A stretch of 14,650 bases of DNA from Deltaproteobacteria bacterium UBA2385. GTDB lineage: Bacteria; Myxococcota_A; UBA796; UBA2385. The DNA lies in contig DDSR01000320.1 of NCBI GenBank assembly GCA_002343455.1, positions 1 to 14,650 of the forward strand, given 5' to 3'. A program made the position numbers and the translations under genes. Positions 1 through 6,883 of this stretch are shown here, one piece after another (within the stretch, counting starts at the first letter, position 1; every line of letters begins with the position of its first letter). The notes below the pieces were generated by a model, which worked only from the letters and a program-made list of their open reading frames with translations, ran no database searches and was not told the DNA's origin.

Positions 1-426
1 CTGGTGATCAACGAGTTCATGGCCAGCAACACCGCCACGATCACCGACGAGTCGGGGGCCTACCCGGACTGGATCGAGCTGTACAACCCCAGCGAGCGGG
101 TCGTCTCGCTGGAAGGCTGGACCATCACCGACGACCTCGCCGAGCCCGGCAAGCACGCCCTCGACGCCTCCCTCTCCGTCCCGGCCGGCGGATTCCTGCT
201 GCTGTGGGCGGACAACGACATCGCCGACGGCCCCGCGCACCTCGACTTCGCCCTGGCGGCGAGCGGCGAGACGCTGGGGCTCTTCGCGCCGGATGGCAGC
301 GAGCTGGACTCGGTGGAGTTCGGCCAGCAGCTCAGCGACAGCTCGGCGGCGCGGATCCCCGATGGGAGCAGCAGCTGGACCATCACCGAAACGCCGACCC
401 CCGGCTGGAGCAACGGTGCGGACTGA
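1..426 (+). CDS. Lamin-tail domain (LTD) protein, C-terminal part (5' end outside window)
   Basis: The reading frame is open from base 1 to the TGA at 424-426, so only the last 141 residues are visible and the start lies upstream. They form one LTD (lamin tail, Ig-like beta-sandwich) domain: an INEFMASN opening, DWIELYNPS, LEGWTITDD, PAGGFLLLWAD, the strand pair around HLDFALAASGE, then ARIPDG and the closing TPGWSN typical of these domains. In bacteria LTD domains occur in secreted or surface proteins and are often fused to or encoded beside CotH domains, nucleases or phosphatases. The gene overlaps the next one by 11 bases, so the two are probably translated together. The LTD may be the tail of a much larger protein, and the function of the missing part cannot be judged. 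The family call is firm; the role (extracellular binding or scaffolding) is inferred. Confidence 0.88.
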   Translation: MVINEFMASNTATITDESGAYPDWIELYNPSERVVSLEGWTITDDLAEPGKHALDASLSVPAGGFLLLWADNDIADGPAHLDFALAASGETLGLFAPDGSELDSVEFGQQLSDSSAARIPDGSSSWTITETPTPGWSNGAD

Positions 427-2089
427 GCTGCTGCTGCTGTTGCTGGCCTGCTCGGGGCCGTCCGAGCAGCCGGTCGACGGGGGGAGCGTCGACGGGGGGA
501 GCACCGACGGGGGCGCGACCGACGGCGGGAGCACCGACGGAGGCGGCACCGACGGGGGCACGACCGACGGGGGCGGCACCGACGGGGGCACGAGCGGCGA
601 TGGCGGGGGTGAGCCCGATCCCCAGGCCCGGAGCTGCGGCCTGCAGACCGACCTGCCGGATCCCTGGCTCTGGGAGGGCGAGGAGCTTCGCTTCACGGTG
701 TCCTGCGGCGGCGAGCTGCCGACCGAGGAGGCCCTCTTCACCGCGGTCGGCCTGCCCGAGGGCGCCAGCTTCGACCCCGCGACGCGCACCCTGGCCTGGA
801 CGACCGGCGCCAGCGACGGCGGGACCTGGAGCCTGAACGTCGCCGTCACCGATGGGGGGTTCGAGGGCGCCTTCCCCGTGATCGAGACCGTCACCGTCTG
901 GGTCGCCGACAACCCGGACCTGGCCGACGCGCGGCGGGTGGACCCCCTGGAGTACACCGAGGAGTGGGGCCTGCCGGTCGTCCACGTCGACACCCGCCCC
1001 AGCATCGGCACCGAGTACCAGGCGGCCACGATCATCTTCGACGGCGTCGAGCTGCCCGGACAGATCAAGATCCGCGGGGCCAGCAGCGCCTACTACGACA
1101 AGCCCGGCTACACCCTGGAGTTCGACGAAGAGGAGATCGACGTCCCCTGGGGCTCCGACTCCCGCGACCACCTGCTGCTCGTCTCCACCTTCGACGACAA
1201 CAGCCACGTCCGACAGAAGCTCGTCTACGACCAGTGGGCCGCGATCGCCGAGTACTGGGGACAACCCAGGCTGGCGCCCCGCTCCTTCTTCGCCGTGCTG
1301 TACCTGAACGGGAGCTACCAGGGGCTGTTCCTGGCGCTGGATCGGATCGACAACGAGTTCGTGCGCCAGATGGGCTTCGACGACTCCGGAAACCTCTACA
1401 AGGCCGTCAACCACGAGGCGAACTTCTACGCGACCGGGACCAGCGGCGCTGCCAAGAGCTGGCTGGCCGATGGCTACACCAAGGAGGAGGGCGAGCCGGA
1501 GTCCGACTTCAGCGACCTGGAGGCGCTGATCGGCTTCACCTCCTCGTCCAGCCCGAGCGAGCTGTGGGCCGAGGCGGACGACTGGATCCGCCGCGAGGAG
1601 TTCATCGACTGGTTCCTGCTGGTCAGCTTCTCGCTGGCCCAGGACTCCGCGGGCAAGAACTCCTACCTGTATCATGAGCCCGTGCTGGACCAGTTCCTCT
1701 ACTGTCCATGGGACTTCAACAGCTCCTGGGGCCAGAGCTGGTACACCTCCCGCACCTCCTCTGCCTCTGTCGACGACTACACTTGGGCCAACCGGGTCTT
1801 CTGGGCCTTCCAGGACGACGCCGAGGCCGAGGCCGAGCTCTGGGACCGCTTCCGGGCGATGCGGGCCGACGGCCCCTTCGCCAAGGCCTGGCTGCTGGCC
1901 CGGCTGGACGCCTACGAAGCCGAGATCCGACCCTCGGCCCTGCGCGACGAGGCGAAGTGGCAGGCCGCCTACCGCAGCTACTGGTGGGCCGGCTACCGCA
2001 GCGACTGGACCGACTGGGAGGGCGAGATGAGCTACCTGCGGACCTGGATCAGCGAGCGGGAGCTCGTCTTCGAGGGGCTGGCGCCCTGA
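416..2089 (+). CDS. CotH kinase family lipoprotein with DGG-repeat linker
   Basis: 557 residues. I chose GTG 416 because GGAG at 407-410 lies 5 bases upstream and the protein then opens with a short lipoprotein signal (MRTELLLLLLAC, lipid Cys12); an in-frame start at 293 would lie inside the LTD gene. Order: signal 1-11; eight DGG pentapeptides at 20-59; an Ig-like putative-sugar-binding (He_PIG-like) domain at about 75-160 with GLPEGASFDPATRTLAW; then the CotH domain from about 185. CotH marks include R220-G-A-S-S, the YLNGSYQGLF segment followed by DRID near 300-313, YLYHEP near 419, and P431-W-D-F-N, which matches the metal-binding DF(N/D) region of atypical CotH kinases. CotH proteins phosphorylate secreted proteins in Bacillus spore coats; here the enzyme would be anchored in the envelope. 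Substrate unknown. It converges on the VTC/DUF4956 operon with only 9 bases between stops. Confidence 0.88.
   Translation: MRTELLLLLLACSGPSEQPVDGGSVDGGSTDGGATDGGSTDGGGTDGGTTDGGGTDGGTSGDGGGEPDPQARSCGLQTDLPDPWLWEGEELRFTVSCGGELPTEEALFTAVGLPEGASFDPATRTLAWTTGASDGGTWSLNVAVTDGGFEGAFPVIETVTVWVADNPDLADARRVDPLEYTEEWGLPVVHVDTRPSIGTEYQAATIIFDGVELPGQIKIRGASSAYYDKPGYTLEFDEEEIDVPWGSDSRDHLLLVSTFDDNSHVRQKLVYDQWAAIAEYWGQPRLAPRSFFAVLYLNGSYQGLFLALDRIDNEFVRQMGFDDSGNLYKAVNHEANFYATGTSGAAKSWLADGYTKEEGEPESDFSDLEALIGFTSSSSPSELWAEADDWIRREEFIDWFLLVSFSLAQDSAGKNSYLYHEPVLDQFLYCPWDFNSSWGQSWYTSRTSSASVDDYTWANRVFWAFQDDAEAEAELWDRFRAMRADGPFAKAWLLARLDAYEAEIRPSALRDEAKWQAAYRSYWWAGYRSDWTDWEGEMSYLRTWISERELVFEGLAP
473..592 (+). repeat. 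15-base tandem repeat coding for DGG pentapeptides
   Basis: Eight in-frame 15-base units read VDGGS, VDGGS, TDGGA, TDGGS, TDGGG, TDGGT, TDGGG and TDGGT. The block sits directly after the lipidated Cys of the CotH lipoprotein and forms a flexible, acidic, low-complexity tether between membrane anchor and folded domains. Units differ at third positions (ggg, ggc, gga) but the period is exact, so the copy number could vary by slippage. Linkers of this kind are common in lipoproteins of Myxococcota and related groups. Confidence 0.9.
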
Positions 2090-2098
2090 CCCGCCGCC

Positions 2099-2782
2099 TC
2101 ACTCCACGCCCTCGTCGCTGAGCAGGGTCACCCGCTCGACGCCCTCGACCCCGGCCAGCTCGCGGATGAGGCCCTCGGCGCGAGCCCCCCGGCTCAGGGC
2201 CACCCGCCAGGTGAAGCTGAGGGTCTCGCCGAATCGGAGGCTCTGCCCGGACTGGAGGTCCCAGCGGCTGGCGTGGCGCTCCAAGACCGGCAGGAGCTGG
2301 GCCTCTCCGCACTGCCAGGCGGCGACCTCGCAGCGCACGCTGACCAGGTCGGCCTGCGGACGCATCACCGGGATGGCGCCCAGGACCAGCACCGCCAGGG
2401 CGACGATGGCGGTGCCGAGGCCGGCCAGCGGCAGGGCGCCCACCCCGCAGGCGATGCCGACGGCCAGGGAGAAGAAGACGAAGCTGATGTCCCAGGGGCT
2501 GGCGAGGCGGGTGCGAAACCGGACGATGGCCAGCGCGCCGACCAGCGAGAAGGCGCGGGCGAGGCTGTTGCCGATGACGATCAGCACCAGCGAGGAGATG
2601 ACCGGCAGGATCGCCAGCGAGGCGACCAGGGCCGGAGGAGGCAGCCGCCCCGCCAGGGAGAGGCGGTAGAGCAGGGCGATCACCAGGCCGAGCCCGAAGG
2701 CCAGCAGCATGGCCGGCGCGGCGTCCATCGGCCCCAGGATGGTGGGCTGGGCCATCAGGATGGCCCGCTCCAGCTCGTTCAT
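2099..2782 (-). CDS. DUF4956 membrane protein
   Basis: 227 residues. Four hydrophobic segments at about 22-40, 51-71, 98-115 and 121-140 are followed by a soluble C-terminal domain (141-227). The family hallmark lies at 71-92: G71-N-S-L-A-R-A-F, then LVGALAIVRFRT, a glycine/arginine-rich stretch after the second membrane helix. DUF4956 proteins have no established biochemical role but are repeatedly encoded next to VTC-domain and CotH proteins, exactly as here. The start ATG at 2782 overlaps the VTC stop by 4 bases (ATGA), implying translational coupling. It is the last gene of the operon. The C-terminal domain, which ends GVERVTLLSDEG, looks like a small alpha/beta sensor or ACT/MgtC-like module, but I cannot name it. 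A polyphosphate-linked channel or transporter role is speculation. Confidence 0.88.
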   Translation of the reverse strand: MNELERAILMAQPTILGPMDAAPAMLLAFGLGLVIALLYRLSLAGRLPPPALVASLAILPVISSLVLIVIGNSLARAFSLVGALAIVRFRTRLASPWDISFVFFSLAVGIACGVGALPLAGLGTAIVALAVLVLGAIPVMRPQADLVSVRCEVAAWQCGEAQLLPVLERHASRWDLQSGQSLRFGETLSFTWRVALSRGARAEGLIRELAGVEGVERVTLLSDEGVE

Positions 2783-3597
2783 GAGGCCTGCCGGGTGGTG
2801 CGGAGGATGGTGGGCGGGACGAGGCTGCGCAGCTCGGCCGGGCGGTCGGCGCGGTGCGAGCAGGCCACACCCAGGGCGAACTTGGAGATGGGCTCGCTGG
2901 CCAGCCGCATGTCCCGGACCAGCTCGCGCATCCAGAGCGGCTGGTCGCCGTTGAACTTCAGCTCGACCACGAGCCAGCCGGCGGGGATCAGGGGCAGCGG
3001 GCCCTCGTGCTGGAAGCGGCGCGGATCGGGAGAGGGGTGGGCGCTGACCCGATGGTCGATGCTGAGGCGCTCGGTCCCGCGGACGAAGATCTCCCGCACG
3101 TAGTGGGTGCTGGCGACGGCGCCGAGGTGCTGGGCCTCGGCCAGCTCGAGCCAGCGCTGGCCCGCCCGGCCGGCCTCGCCATCCAGGCGCTGCACCGCGT
3201 CGACCCAGGGCCGGAGCGCGTCCCCCTCGGCCCAGGCGAGCGCCCCGCCGACCCGCACCCGGTGCTTGATCACCCGCCGGGCGAGCTTGCGCTTGGCCTC
3301 CAGGAAGACCGGCGCGTCGTCTCCGGGCAGGCCATAGGTGCGGATGCGCATCCGGTTGCGGATCCGGTCGCGGGCCAGGCGGCGGGCGTAGCCGCTGAGC
3401 TGGGGATCATCGAGGTACAGCGAATGTACGATGTAGCCCCGGGTGGGGGCCCCGTCGGGCAGCAGGATCCCCGGGAGCGCCCGCTCCAGCGAGGCGGCGT
3501 GCGCATCGGCCCGCACATGGGCGCCGGCCCGCTCCAGCAGCTCGGCCCGCCGGTCGAGCGGCAGGGCGTACTTCAGCTCGAAGCGCCCCTCGCTCAT
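2779..3597 (-). CDS. VTC domain protein (polyphosphate polymerase family)
   Basis: 272 residues, the usual size for stand-alone bacterial VTC-domain proteins. VTC4 of yeast makes polyphosphate from ATP inside a beta-barrel (TTM) tunnel lined with basic residues. The corresponding marks are visible: R5-F-E7-L-K9-Y at the N-terminus, SLYLDD at 59-64, R82-M-R84-I-R86-T-Y, F98-L-E100-A-K102-R-K104, VRGTERLSID ending at D181, VVELKF with E212 and K214, and ISKF with K239. These acidic and basic positions are those expected for metal and phosphate binding, so the enzyme looks catalytically intact. No SPX domain or membrane helix is present, so it is probably cytoplasmic, perhaps docked on DUF4956. 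An AGGTGG sequence lies just upstream of the start. It overlaps both neighbours by 4 bases. Polyphosphate synthesis is likely but not proven for bacterial members. Confidence 0.9.
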   Translation of the reverse strand: MSEGRFELKYALPLDRRAELLERAGAHVRADAHAASLERALPGILLPDGAPTRGYIVHSLYLDDPQLSGYARRLARDRIRNRMRIRTYGLPGDDAPVFLEAKRKLARRVIKHRVRVGGALAWAEGDALRPWVDAVQRLDGEAGRAGQRWLELAEAQHLGAVASTHYVREIFVRGTERLSIDHRVSAHPSPDPRRFQHEGPLPLIPAGWLVVELKFNGDQPLWMRELVRDMRLASEPISKFALGVACSHRADRPAELRSLVPPTILRTTRQAS

Positions 3598-4595
3598 GAG
3601 CCCACCTCGACGCGGGCCGTACCGGTGACGCCGACGGCCACCGGTGGATCCACGGAGGCCGTGGCCCAGACCACCGACCGGTCGCCGATGGCCCGCACCT
3701 CGTCGCCGACGGAGAGGACCCGGCCCTGGTGGCGGGTGCCGCCGACCCCGGCCTCGAAGCGCACCGGGTCTCCAACCCGGACCCGCCCCTGGTGCTGGGC
3801 GTCGAGCGCGATCTGCAGGACCGCGGGCTGATCGGAGTTGACCCGCAGGAGGATCACGCCCCCGGGCTGGTCGACCCGACCGTCCAGGGGGCTGAGCAGC
3901 TGCTCGTGGGCGCGCGAGGCGCGGGCCTCGGCGAGGCGGGCCGAGGCGGAGGCGACCTCGGCCTGGGCCAGGGTCAGCTCCTGCTCCCGCGGGGCGAGGG
4001 CGGCGCGGTCGACCCCGACCGTCGCCAGGGCCAGCTCGGCCTCTCGCAGGCGCAGCTCCATGGCCGCGTCCTGGGCCTCCCAGGCGGAGGCCGCACCCTC
4101 GGCGACCAGGGCGGCCAGCCGTTGAGACTGGCTGCGGGCTTGCTCGACGGCGGCGCGGACGACCTCGACCTCGCGGCGGGCCCAGCGGATCTCCTCCTCG
4201 CGGCCGCCCAGGGAGACCAGGGCGAGGTCGGCCTCGCGAGCCTGCCGCTCGGCCTCCTCGGCGGCCTCCCGCTCGGCCGAGCGGGCCGAGCCGATGGTGG
4301 CCAGCAGGTCCCCGACCCGCACCTGGGCGCCCTGCGCAACCTGGGTCTTGATGCGCAGCGGGTCGCCGCGCTCGCCCTCGACGACCCCCTCCTCCCGGGT
4401 GACCGGTCCGCCGGGGACCGCCCCGTCGGCCAGGATCCAGCGCACCACCCCGTCACCGGCGTGCTGCAGGCTGAAGGAGAGCGCGGGGACCACCTGGGCG
4501 GGGGCCGAGACCTGGCGCGCCCGATCGCCGGTGGAGATCGCCAGGACCAGCAGCAGGACCGCCCCGAGGGCGGCGAGGACGAGGCGCAGCTTCAT
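3594..4595 (-). CDS. HlyD/MFP-type periplasmic adaptor protein
   Basis: 333 residues. An N-terminal membrane anchor (about 4-22) is followed by the first half of a lipoyl/barrel-sandwich domain (around VRVGDLLATIGS), a long Glu/Ala/Arg-rich coiled-coil hairpin (about 105-230, with repeated EAER, REAEL and ASARLAEAR patterns), the second half (LLSPLDGRVDQPGG) and a beta-barrel with GRVRVGDPVRF. This is the standard layout of membrane fusion proteins linking inner-membrane pumps to outer-membrane channels. No ABC, RND or MFS transporter and no TolC-like gene is beside it; its partners are a propeller protein upstream and VTC/DUF4956 downstream, all joined by ATGA overlaps. It may therefore serve DUF4956 or a transporter encoded elsewhere. 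The family call is firm; the partner is unknown. Confidence 0.87.
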   Translation of the reverse strand: MKLRLVLAALGAVLLLVLAISTGDRARQVSAPAQVVPALSFSLQHAGDGVVRWILADGAVPGGPVTREEGVVEGERGDPLRIKTQVAQGAQVRVGDLLATIGSARSAEREAAEEAERQAREADLALVSLGGREEEIRWARREVEVVRAAVEQARSQSQRLAALVAEGAASAWEAQDAAMELRLREAELALATVGVDRAALAPREQELTLAQAEVASASARLAEARASRAHEQLLSPLDGRVDQPGGVILLRVNSDQPAVLQIALDAQHQGRVRVGDPVRFEAGVGGTRHQGRVLSVGDEVRAIGDRSVVWATASVDPPVAVGVTGTARVEVGS

Positions 4596-5446
4596 GGCGC
4601 CCGCACCACGAAGAGGCTGGGGTGGACGCCCTCGCTGACCGTGACGAAGCCGGTGGCGGTGGCAGCGACGGCCTCGCCCTGCTCCTCGACCGGGGCGGGC
4701 AGGGCGCAGAGCGGGCCGGAGAGCGCCTGGGGGACGGTCTGGCCCTCGGCCCGGCTGGCGAGCAGGACGCTGGCCTTGGTGCGCAGCAGGATGCGACGGC
4801 CGTCGGGGCTGATGTCCGCGCCGGTGAGGCGCTCGCCGTCCGGCAGGCGCAGCTCGCCGAGGGCCCGAAGGCGGGGCGCGGCGCCGGTGAGCTCCTCCAC
4901 CTGGAAGATCCGCGCGCTGCCCTTCTCCTTGCTGAGGATGAAGAGCCCGCCGCTGAGGGGATCGTGCAGCAGGGCCTCGGCGTCGTGGGGGGCGTCGGGC
5001 CAGGCCAGCTCGATCACCGCTGCCTGGACCTGCTGCGGGCCGTCCATGGCGGCGGGCTCGGCGAAGCGCAGCAGGCGCAGGCTGGCGCGCTTGCCCTTGT
5101 TGTTGCCGGAGTCGGCGACGGTCAGCCAGGGCGCTCCCCCGGGGCCGGGCCCGATGGCGATGTCCTCGAAGTCCTGGGCCTCCAGCGGCTGGCCCGCCTG
5201 GTCCAGCAGGCGCAGCTGACCCCGATCGGCGCCGTCGGGGCCGATGGCGAAGAGGCGGGCGCCGTCGCCAGCGTCGTTGTGCGACCAGAAGCTGCCCGGC
5301 TGCCGCTGACTGGCGGCGAGGCCCGAGGCCTCGACCAGCTCGGCGCTGCGCACCCCTCCAGCCGCCGCGGGTGCGGACCAGCCCGCGCAGGGGTCAGCGA
5401 CGGCGGGGGCGCAGGAGAGGAGCAGCGGGATCAGCACGGCGGGCAT
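4592..5446 (-). CDS. Exported beta-propeller-like protein of unknown function
   Basis: 284 residues from ATG 5446. The open frame continues 29 codons upstream, but only this start puts a signal peptide at the N-terminus (MPAVLIPLLLSCAPAVADP). Cleavage could be by signal peptidase I after AVA, or the LLSC could be a lipobox. The body carries features of a widespread phytase-like/esterase-like secreted family: SFWSHNDAGDGARLFAI, LEAQDFEDIAIGPG, then VADSGNNKGKRASLRLLRF (related to the usual DxGDN...R) and HDAEALLHDPLSGGLFILSK. Repeated beta-strand plus Gly-Asp turns suggest a propeller. No catalytic residues can be assigned. It heads the four-gene operon and its stop overlaps the HlyD start by 4 bases. 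No clear ribosome binding site precedes it. Export of this first gene product fits an envelope function for the whole operon. Confidence 0.78.
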   Translation of the reverse strand: MPAVLIPLLLSCAPAVADPCAGWSAPAAAGGVRSAELVEASGLAASQRQPGSFWSHNDAGDGARLFAIGPDGADRGQLRLLDQAGQPLEAQDFEDIAIGPGPGGAPWLTVADSGNNKGKRASLRLLRFAEPAAMDGPQQVQAAVIELAWPDAPHDAEALLHDPLSGGLFILSKEKGSARIFQVEELTGAAPRLRALGELRLPDGERLTGADISPDGRRILLRTKASVLLASRAEGQTVPQALSGPLCALPAPVEEQGEAVAATATGFVTVSEGVHPSLFVVRAP

Positions 5447-5482
5447 GGTGACACGAGAGCGACAGACAGGCGACAGGCACGC

Positions 5483-5509
5483 AACATATCCCACGCGACG
5501 CTGCACCAA
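5483..5509 (-). promoter_or_regulatory. Possible promoter of the propeller-HlyD-VTC-DUF4956 operon
   Basis: In the 114-base gap between divergent genes, the minus strand reads TTGGTG (5509-5504) and TATGTT (5488-5483) separated by 15 bases. The stretch around 5481-5490 is the only AT-rich patch in the gap. The spacer is shorter than the usual 16-18 and both boxes match the sigma-70 consensus only partly, so this is a weak call. Confidence 0.25.
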
Positions 5510-5550
5510 CCGAGGACCGGCCCCTCGTGCCAAGGGTCCGGCACACCGAT

Positions 5551-5555
5551 GGAGG
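5551..5555 (+). promoter_or_regulatory. Ribosome binding site that decides the start of the 5561 lipoprotein
   Basis: GGAGG followed by TACCC (5 bases) leads to GTG 5561. The upstream in-frame ATG at 5549 overlaps this site, has no purine-rich sequence at the right distance, and would place extra residues ahead of the signal peptide. GTG 5561 is therefore preferred. Confidence 0.65.
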
Positions 5556-5560
5556 TACCC

Positions 5561-6196
5561 GTGCTCTTCCCCCTGCTTCTCTCCCTCAGCGCCTGCGAGC
5601 TCGCCGAACCCAAGAGCGTCATGGGCAACTTCGAGGTCAGCTACGCCGACAACATGCGCGTCTACATCAACGACGAGCTGGTCGCAGAGATCTCTCCCGG
5701 CGAGGAGGAGAGCATCGAGTACGAGGGCGGGACCTTCCAGGTCTCGCAGATCTGCGGGGACGACGGGACGCAGTGCCCTAGCGAGTCCTACTGGCGCAGC
5801 GCCGCGGTCGACCAGCCCCAGGGCGACCAGAGCAAGATCCTCAACTTCGTCAACCTGGACCTGGAGCGCGGCGTGCCCGGCCAGCGCATGGGCGGCCTGA
5901 TGGAGGACGACTGGAGCTTCGTGATGCTCTCGGGCCTGGGGCTGGCCAACAACGAGCTCTGCGCGGCGGTGGCCGTCGGCACGGTCAGCGGTCGCTTCAC
6001 CGAGGACGCCAGCGCCATCGAAGAGGGGGTCATCACCCTGGAGTGGGCCGGCGGCTGCACCATCGGCGAGGGCGTCGGCCTGAGCCTGCGGCTGGAGACC
6101 GACTACTCGGCGGTCCGGGTCAGCGACTACGACATCAGCTCGGTCGAGGCGGAGCCCCCGATCGACGAGGAGGGGGAGGAGCTGCCGGAGGAGTGA
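5561..6196 (+). CDS. Lipoprotein of unknown function
   Basis: 211 residues from GTG 5561 (215 if ATG 5549 is used). Signal peptide MLFPLLLSLSAC with lipid Cys12. The mature protein is acidic, with an N-terminal beta-rich part (RVYINDELVAEI, then EYEGGTFQVSQIC), a Cys-containing loop ICGDDGTQC near 67-75, a region around LCAAVAVGTVSGRF and GGCTIGEG, and a strongly acidic tail (PPIDEEGEELPEE). The Cys residues could form disulfides in the periplasm. I do not recognise a family. It is transcribed divergently from the propeller operon and its last 62 bases overlap the 3' end of rluA on the other strand. The acidic tail is coded by that overlap. Confidence 0.8.
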   Translation: MLFPLLLSLSACELAEPKSVMGNFEVSYADNMRVYINDELVAEISPGEEESIEYEGGTFQVSQICGDDGTQCPSESYWRSAAVDQPQGDQSKILNFVNLDLERGVPGQRMGGLMEDDWSFVMLSGLGLANNELCAAVAVGTVSGRFTEDASAIEEGVITLEWAGGCTIGEGVGLSLRLETDYSAVRVSDYDISSVEAEPPIDEEGEELPEE

Positions 6197-6833
6197 GCGC
6201 TTCGGGCGCGACCGCCTCCAGGTGCAGGCGCTGACCCGACCAGGGGTGATCCAGCTCGATCCGCCAGGCGTGCAGCAGCAGGCGCGGCCCGGGCAGGCCG
6301 CCGTAGAGGCGGTCGCCGAGGATGGGGTGGCCGATGGCGGCGAGGTGGACCCGGAGCTGGTGGCTGCGGCCGGTCTCCGGGCTGAGGGCCAGCAGCGCCC
6401 CCTGCGCGTCCCGGTGCAGGACGCGGAAGCGGGTGAGGGCCGGCAGCCCCTCGTCGAGATCGACCTCGTTGCGCGGCGGGAGGCCTCCCACCCGGCGCAG
6501 GGGCAGGTCGACGCTGCCCTCCTCCGGGGGCTGGCCCACGACCCGGGCGAGGTAGGTCTTGCGCACGGTGCGGGCGGCGAACTGGGCCTTCAGCGCGGCC
6601 TCGGCCTTGCGGCGCCGGGTCAGGACCAGCAGCCCGCTGGTGTCCATGTCCAGGCGGTGGGCCGCCTGCAGGGGGCCGTAGACCGCGATGGCCCGGGTCA
6701 GCGCGCTGTCCCGCCAGGCCGGGTCTCGCCCGGGCACGCTCAGCAGGCCGGCCGGCTTGTCCAGGACCACCAGGTCGCGGTCGAGGTGCACCAGGACCAG
6801 GGCGGGCTCGATGGGCGGGTCGTAGCGGTCCAA
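6135..6833 (-). CDS. rluA: RluA-family rRNA/tRNA pseudouridine synthase
   Basis: 232 residues. It converts uridine to pseudouridine in structured RNA; E. coli RluA acts on 23S rRNA U746 and tRNA U32. The start is TTG 6833, preceded by GGAG (minus strand, 6843-6840) with a 6-base spacer, and the resulting N-terminus YDPPIEPALV matches RluA (NPPQEPWLV in E. coli, from memory). Key marks: LDKPAGLLSVPGR at 24-36, HRLDMDTSG at 59-67 with catalytic Asp62, DLPLRRV near 109-115, ETGRSHQLRVHL at 153-164 and HPILGDRLYG at 169-178. The conserved fold ends near residue 210; the remaining Pro/Arg-rich tail (PPAAPPPPRRSG...) lies in DNA shared with the convergent lipoprotein gene, which suggests loss of an ancestral stop codon. 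There is no S4 domain, as expected for RluA itself. Confidence 0.9.
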   Translation of the reverse strand: MDRYDPPIEPALVLVHLDRDLVVLDKPAGLLSVPGRDPAWRDSALTRAIAVYGPLQAAHRLDMDTSGLLVLTRRRKAEAALKAQFAARTVRKTYLARVVGQPPEEGSVDLPLRRVGGLPPRNEVDLDEGLPALTRFRVLHRDAQGALLALSPETGRSHQLRVHLAAIGHPILGDRLYGGLPGPRLLLHAWRIELDHPWSGQRLHLEAVAPEALTPPAAPPPPRRSGAPPRPS

Positions 6834-6839
6834 CCAGAG

Positions 6840-6843
6840 CTCC
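6840..6843 (-). promoter_or_regulatory. Ribosome binding site supporting the TTG start of rluA
   Basis: On the minus strand GGAG is followed by 6 bases and then TTG 6833. No in-frame ATG or GTG lies nearby, and the family N-terminus aligns with this start. Confidence 0.55.
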
Positions 6844-6848
6844 GGGGG

Positions 6849-6864
6849 GCGCCTGGAGAGGCGC
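6849..6864. repeat. Perfect inverted repeat in the rluA / phosphatase-fold divergent gap
   Basis: GCGCCT and AGGCGC form a perfect 6-base stem around a 4-base loop (GGAG). It occupies a third of the 50-base gap between divergent start codons, directly behind the rluA ribosome binding site and where a -35 box for the plus-strand gene would lie. It could be an operator or an mRNA hairpin at the 5' end of the rluA transcript. In DNA this GC-rich a chance palindrome is also possible. Confidence 0.45.
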
Positions 6865-6871
6865 AGTGCGC

Positions 6872-6877
6872 TAACAT
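6872..6877 (+). promoter_or_regulatory. Possible -10 box giving a leaderless transcript of the 6884 gene
   Basis: TAACAT (TAnnnT type) ends 6 bases before the ATG at 6884. Transcription starting the usual 6-8 bases downstream would begin at or next to the A of the start codon. No Shine-Dalgarno sequence precedes this ATG, which fits leaderless translation. No good -35 box is seen. Confidence 0.35.
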
Positions 6878-6883
6878 CGGCGC

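Noticed and set aside
383..1675. Minus-strand open frame opposite the CotH gene
   Set aside because: Product rich in Val/Gly/Ala with repeats that mirror the DGG tract; no domain and no start signal.
5511..5544. Short inverted repeats (CGAGG/CCTCG and GTGCC/GGCAC) upstream of the 5561 lipoprotein
   Set aside because: Five-base stems with 7-8-base loops are expected by chance in DNA of this composition.
3729..6196. Overlapping plus-strand open frames opposite the HlyD and propeller genes (3729-5219 and 4622-5560)
   Set aside because: Mirror frames of real genes with no recognisable domains. Only the last part of the second frame, from GTG 5561, is the true lipoprotein.
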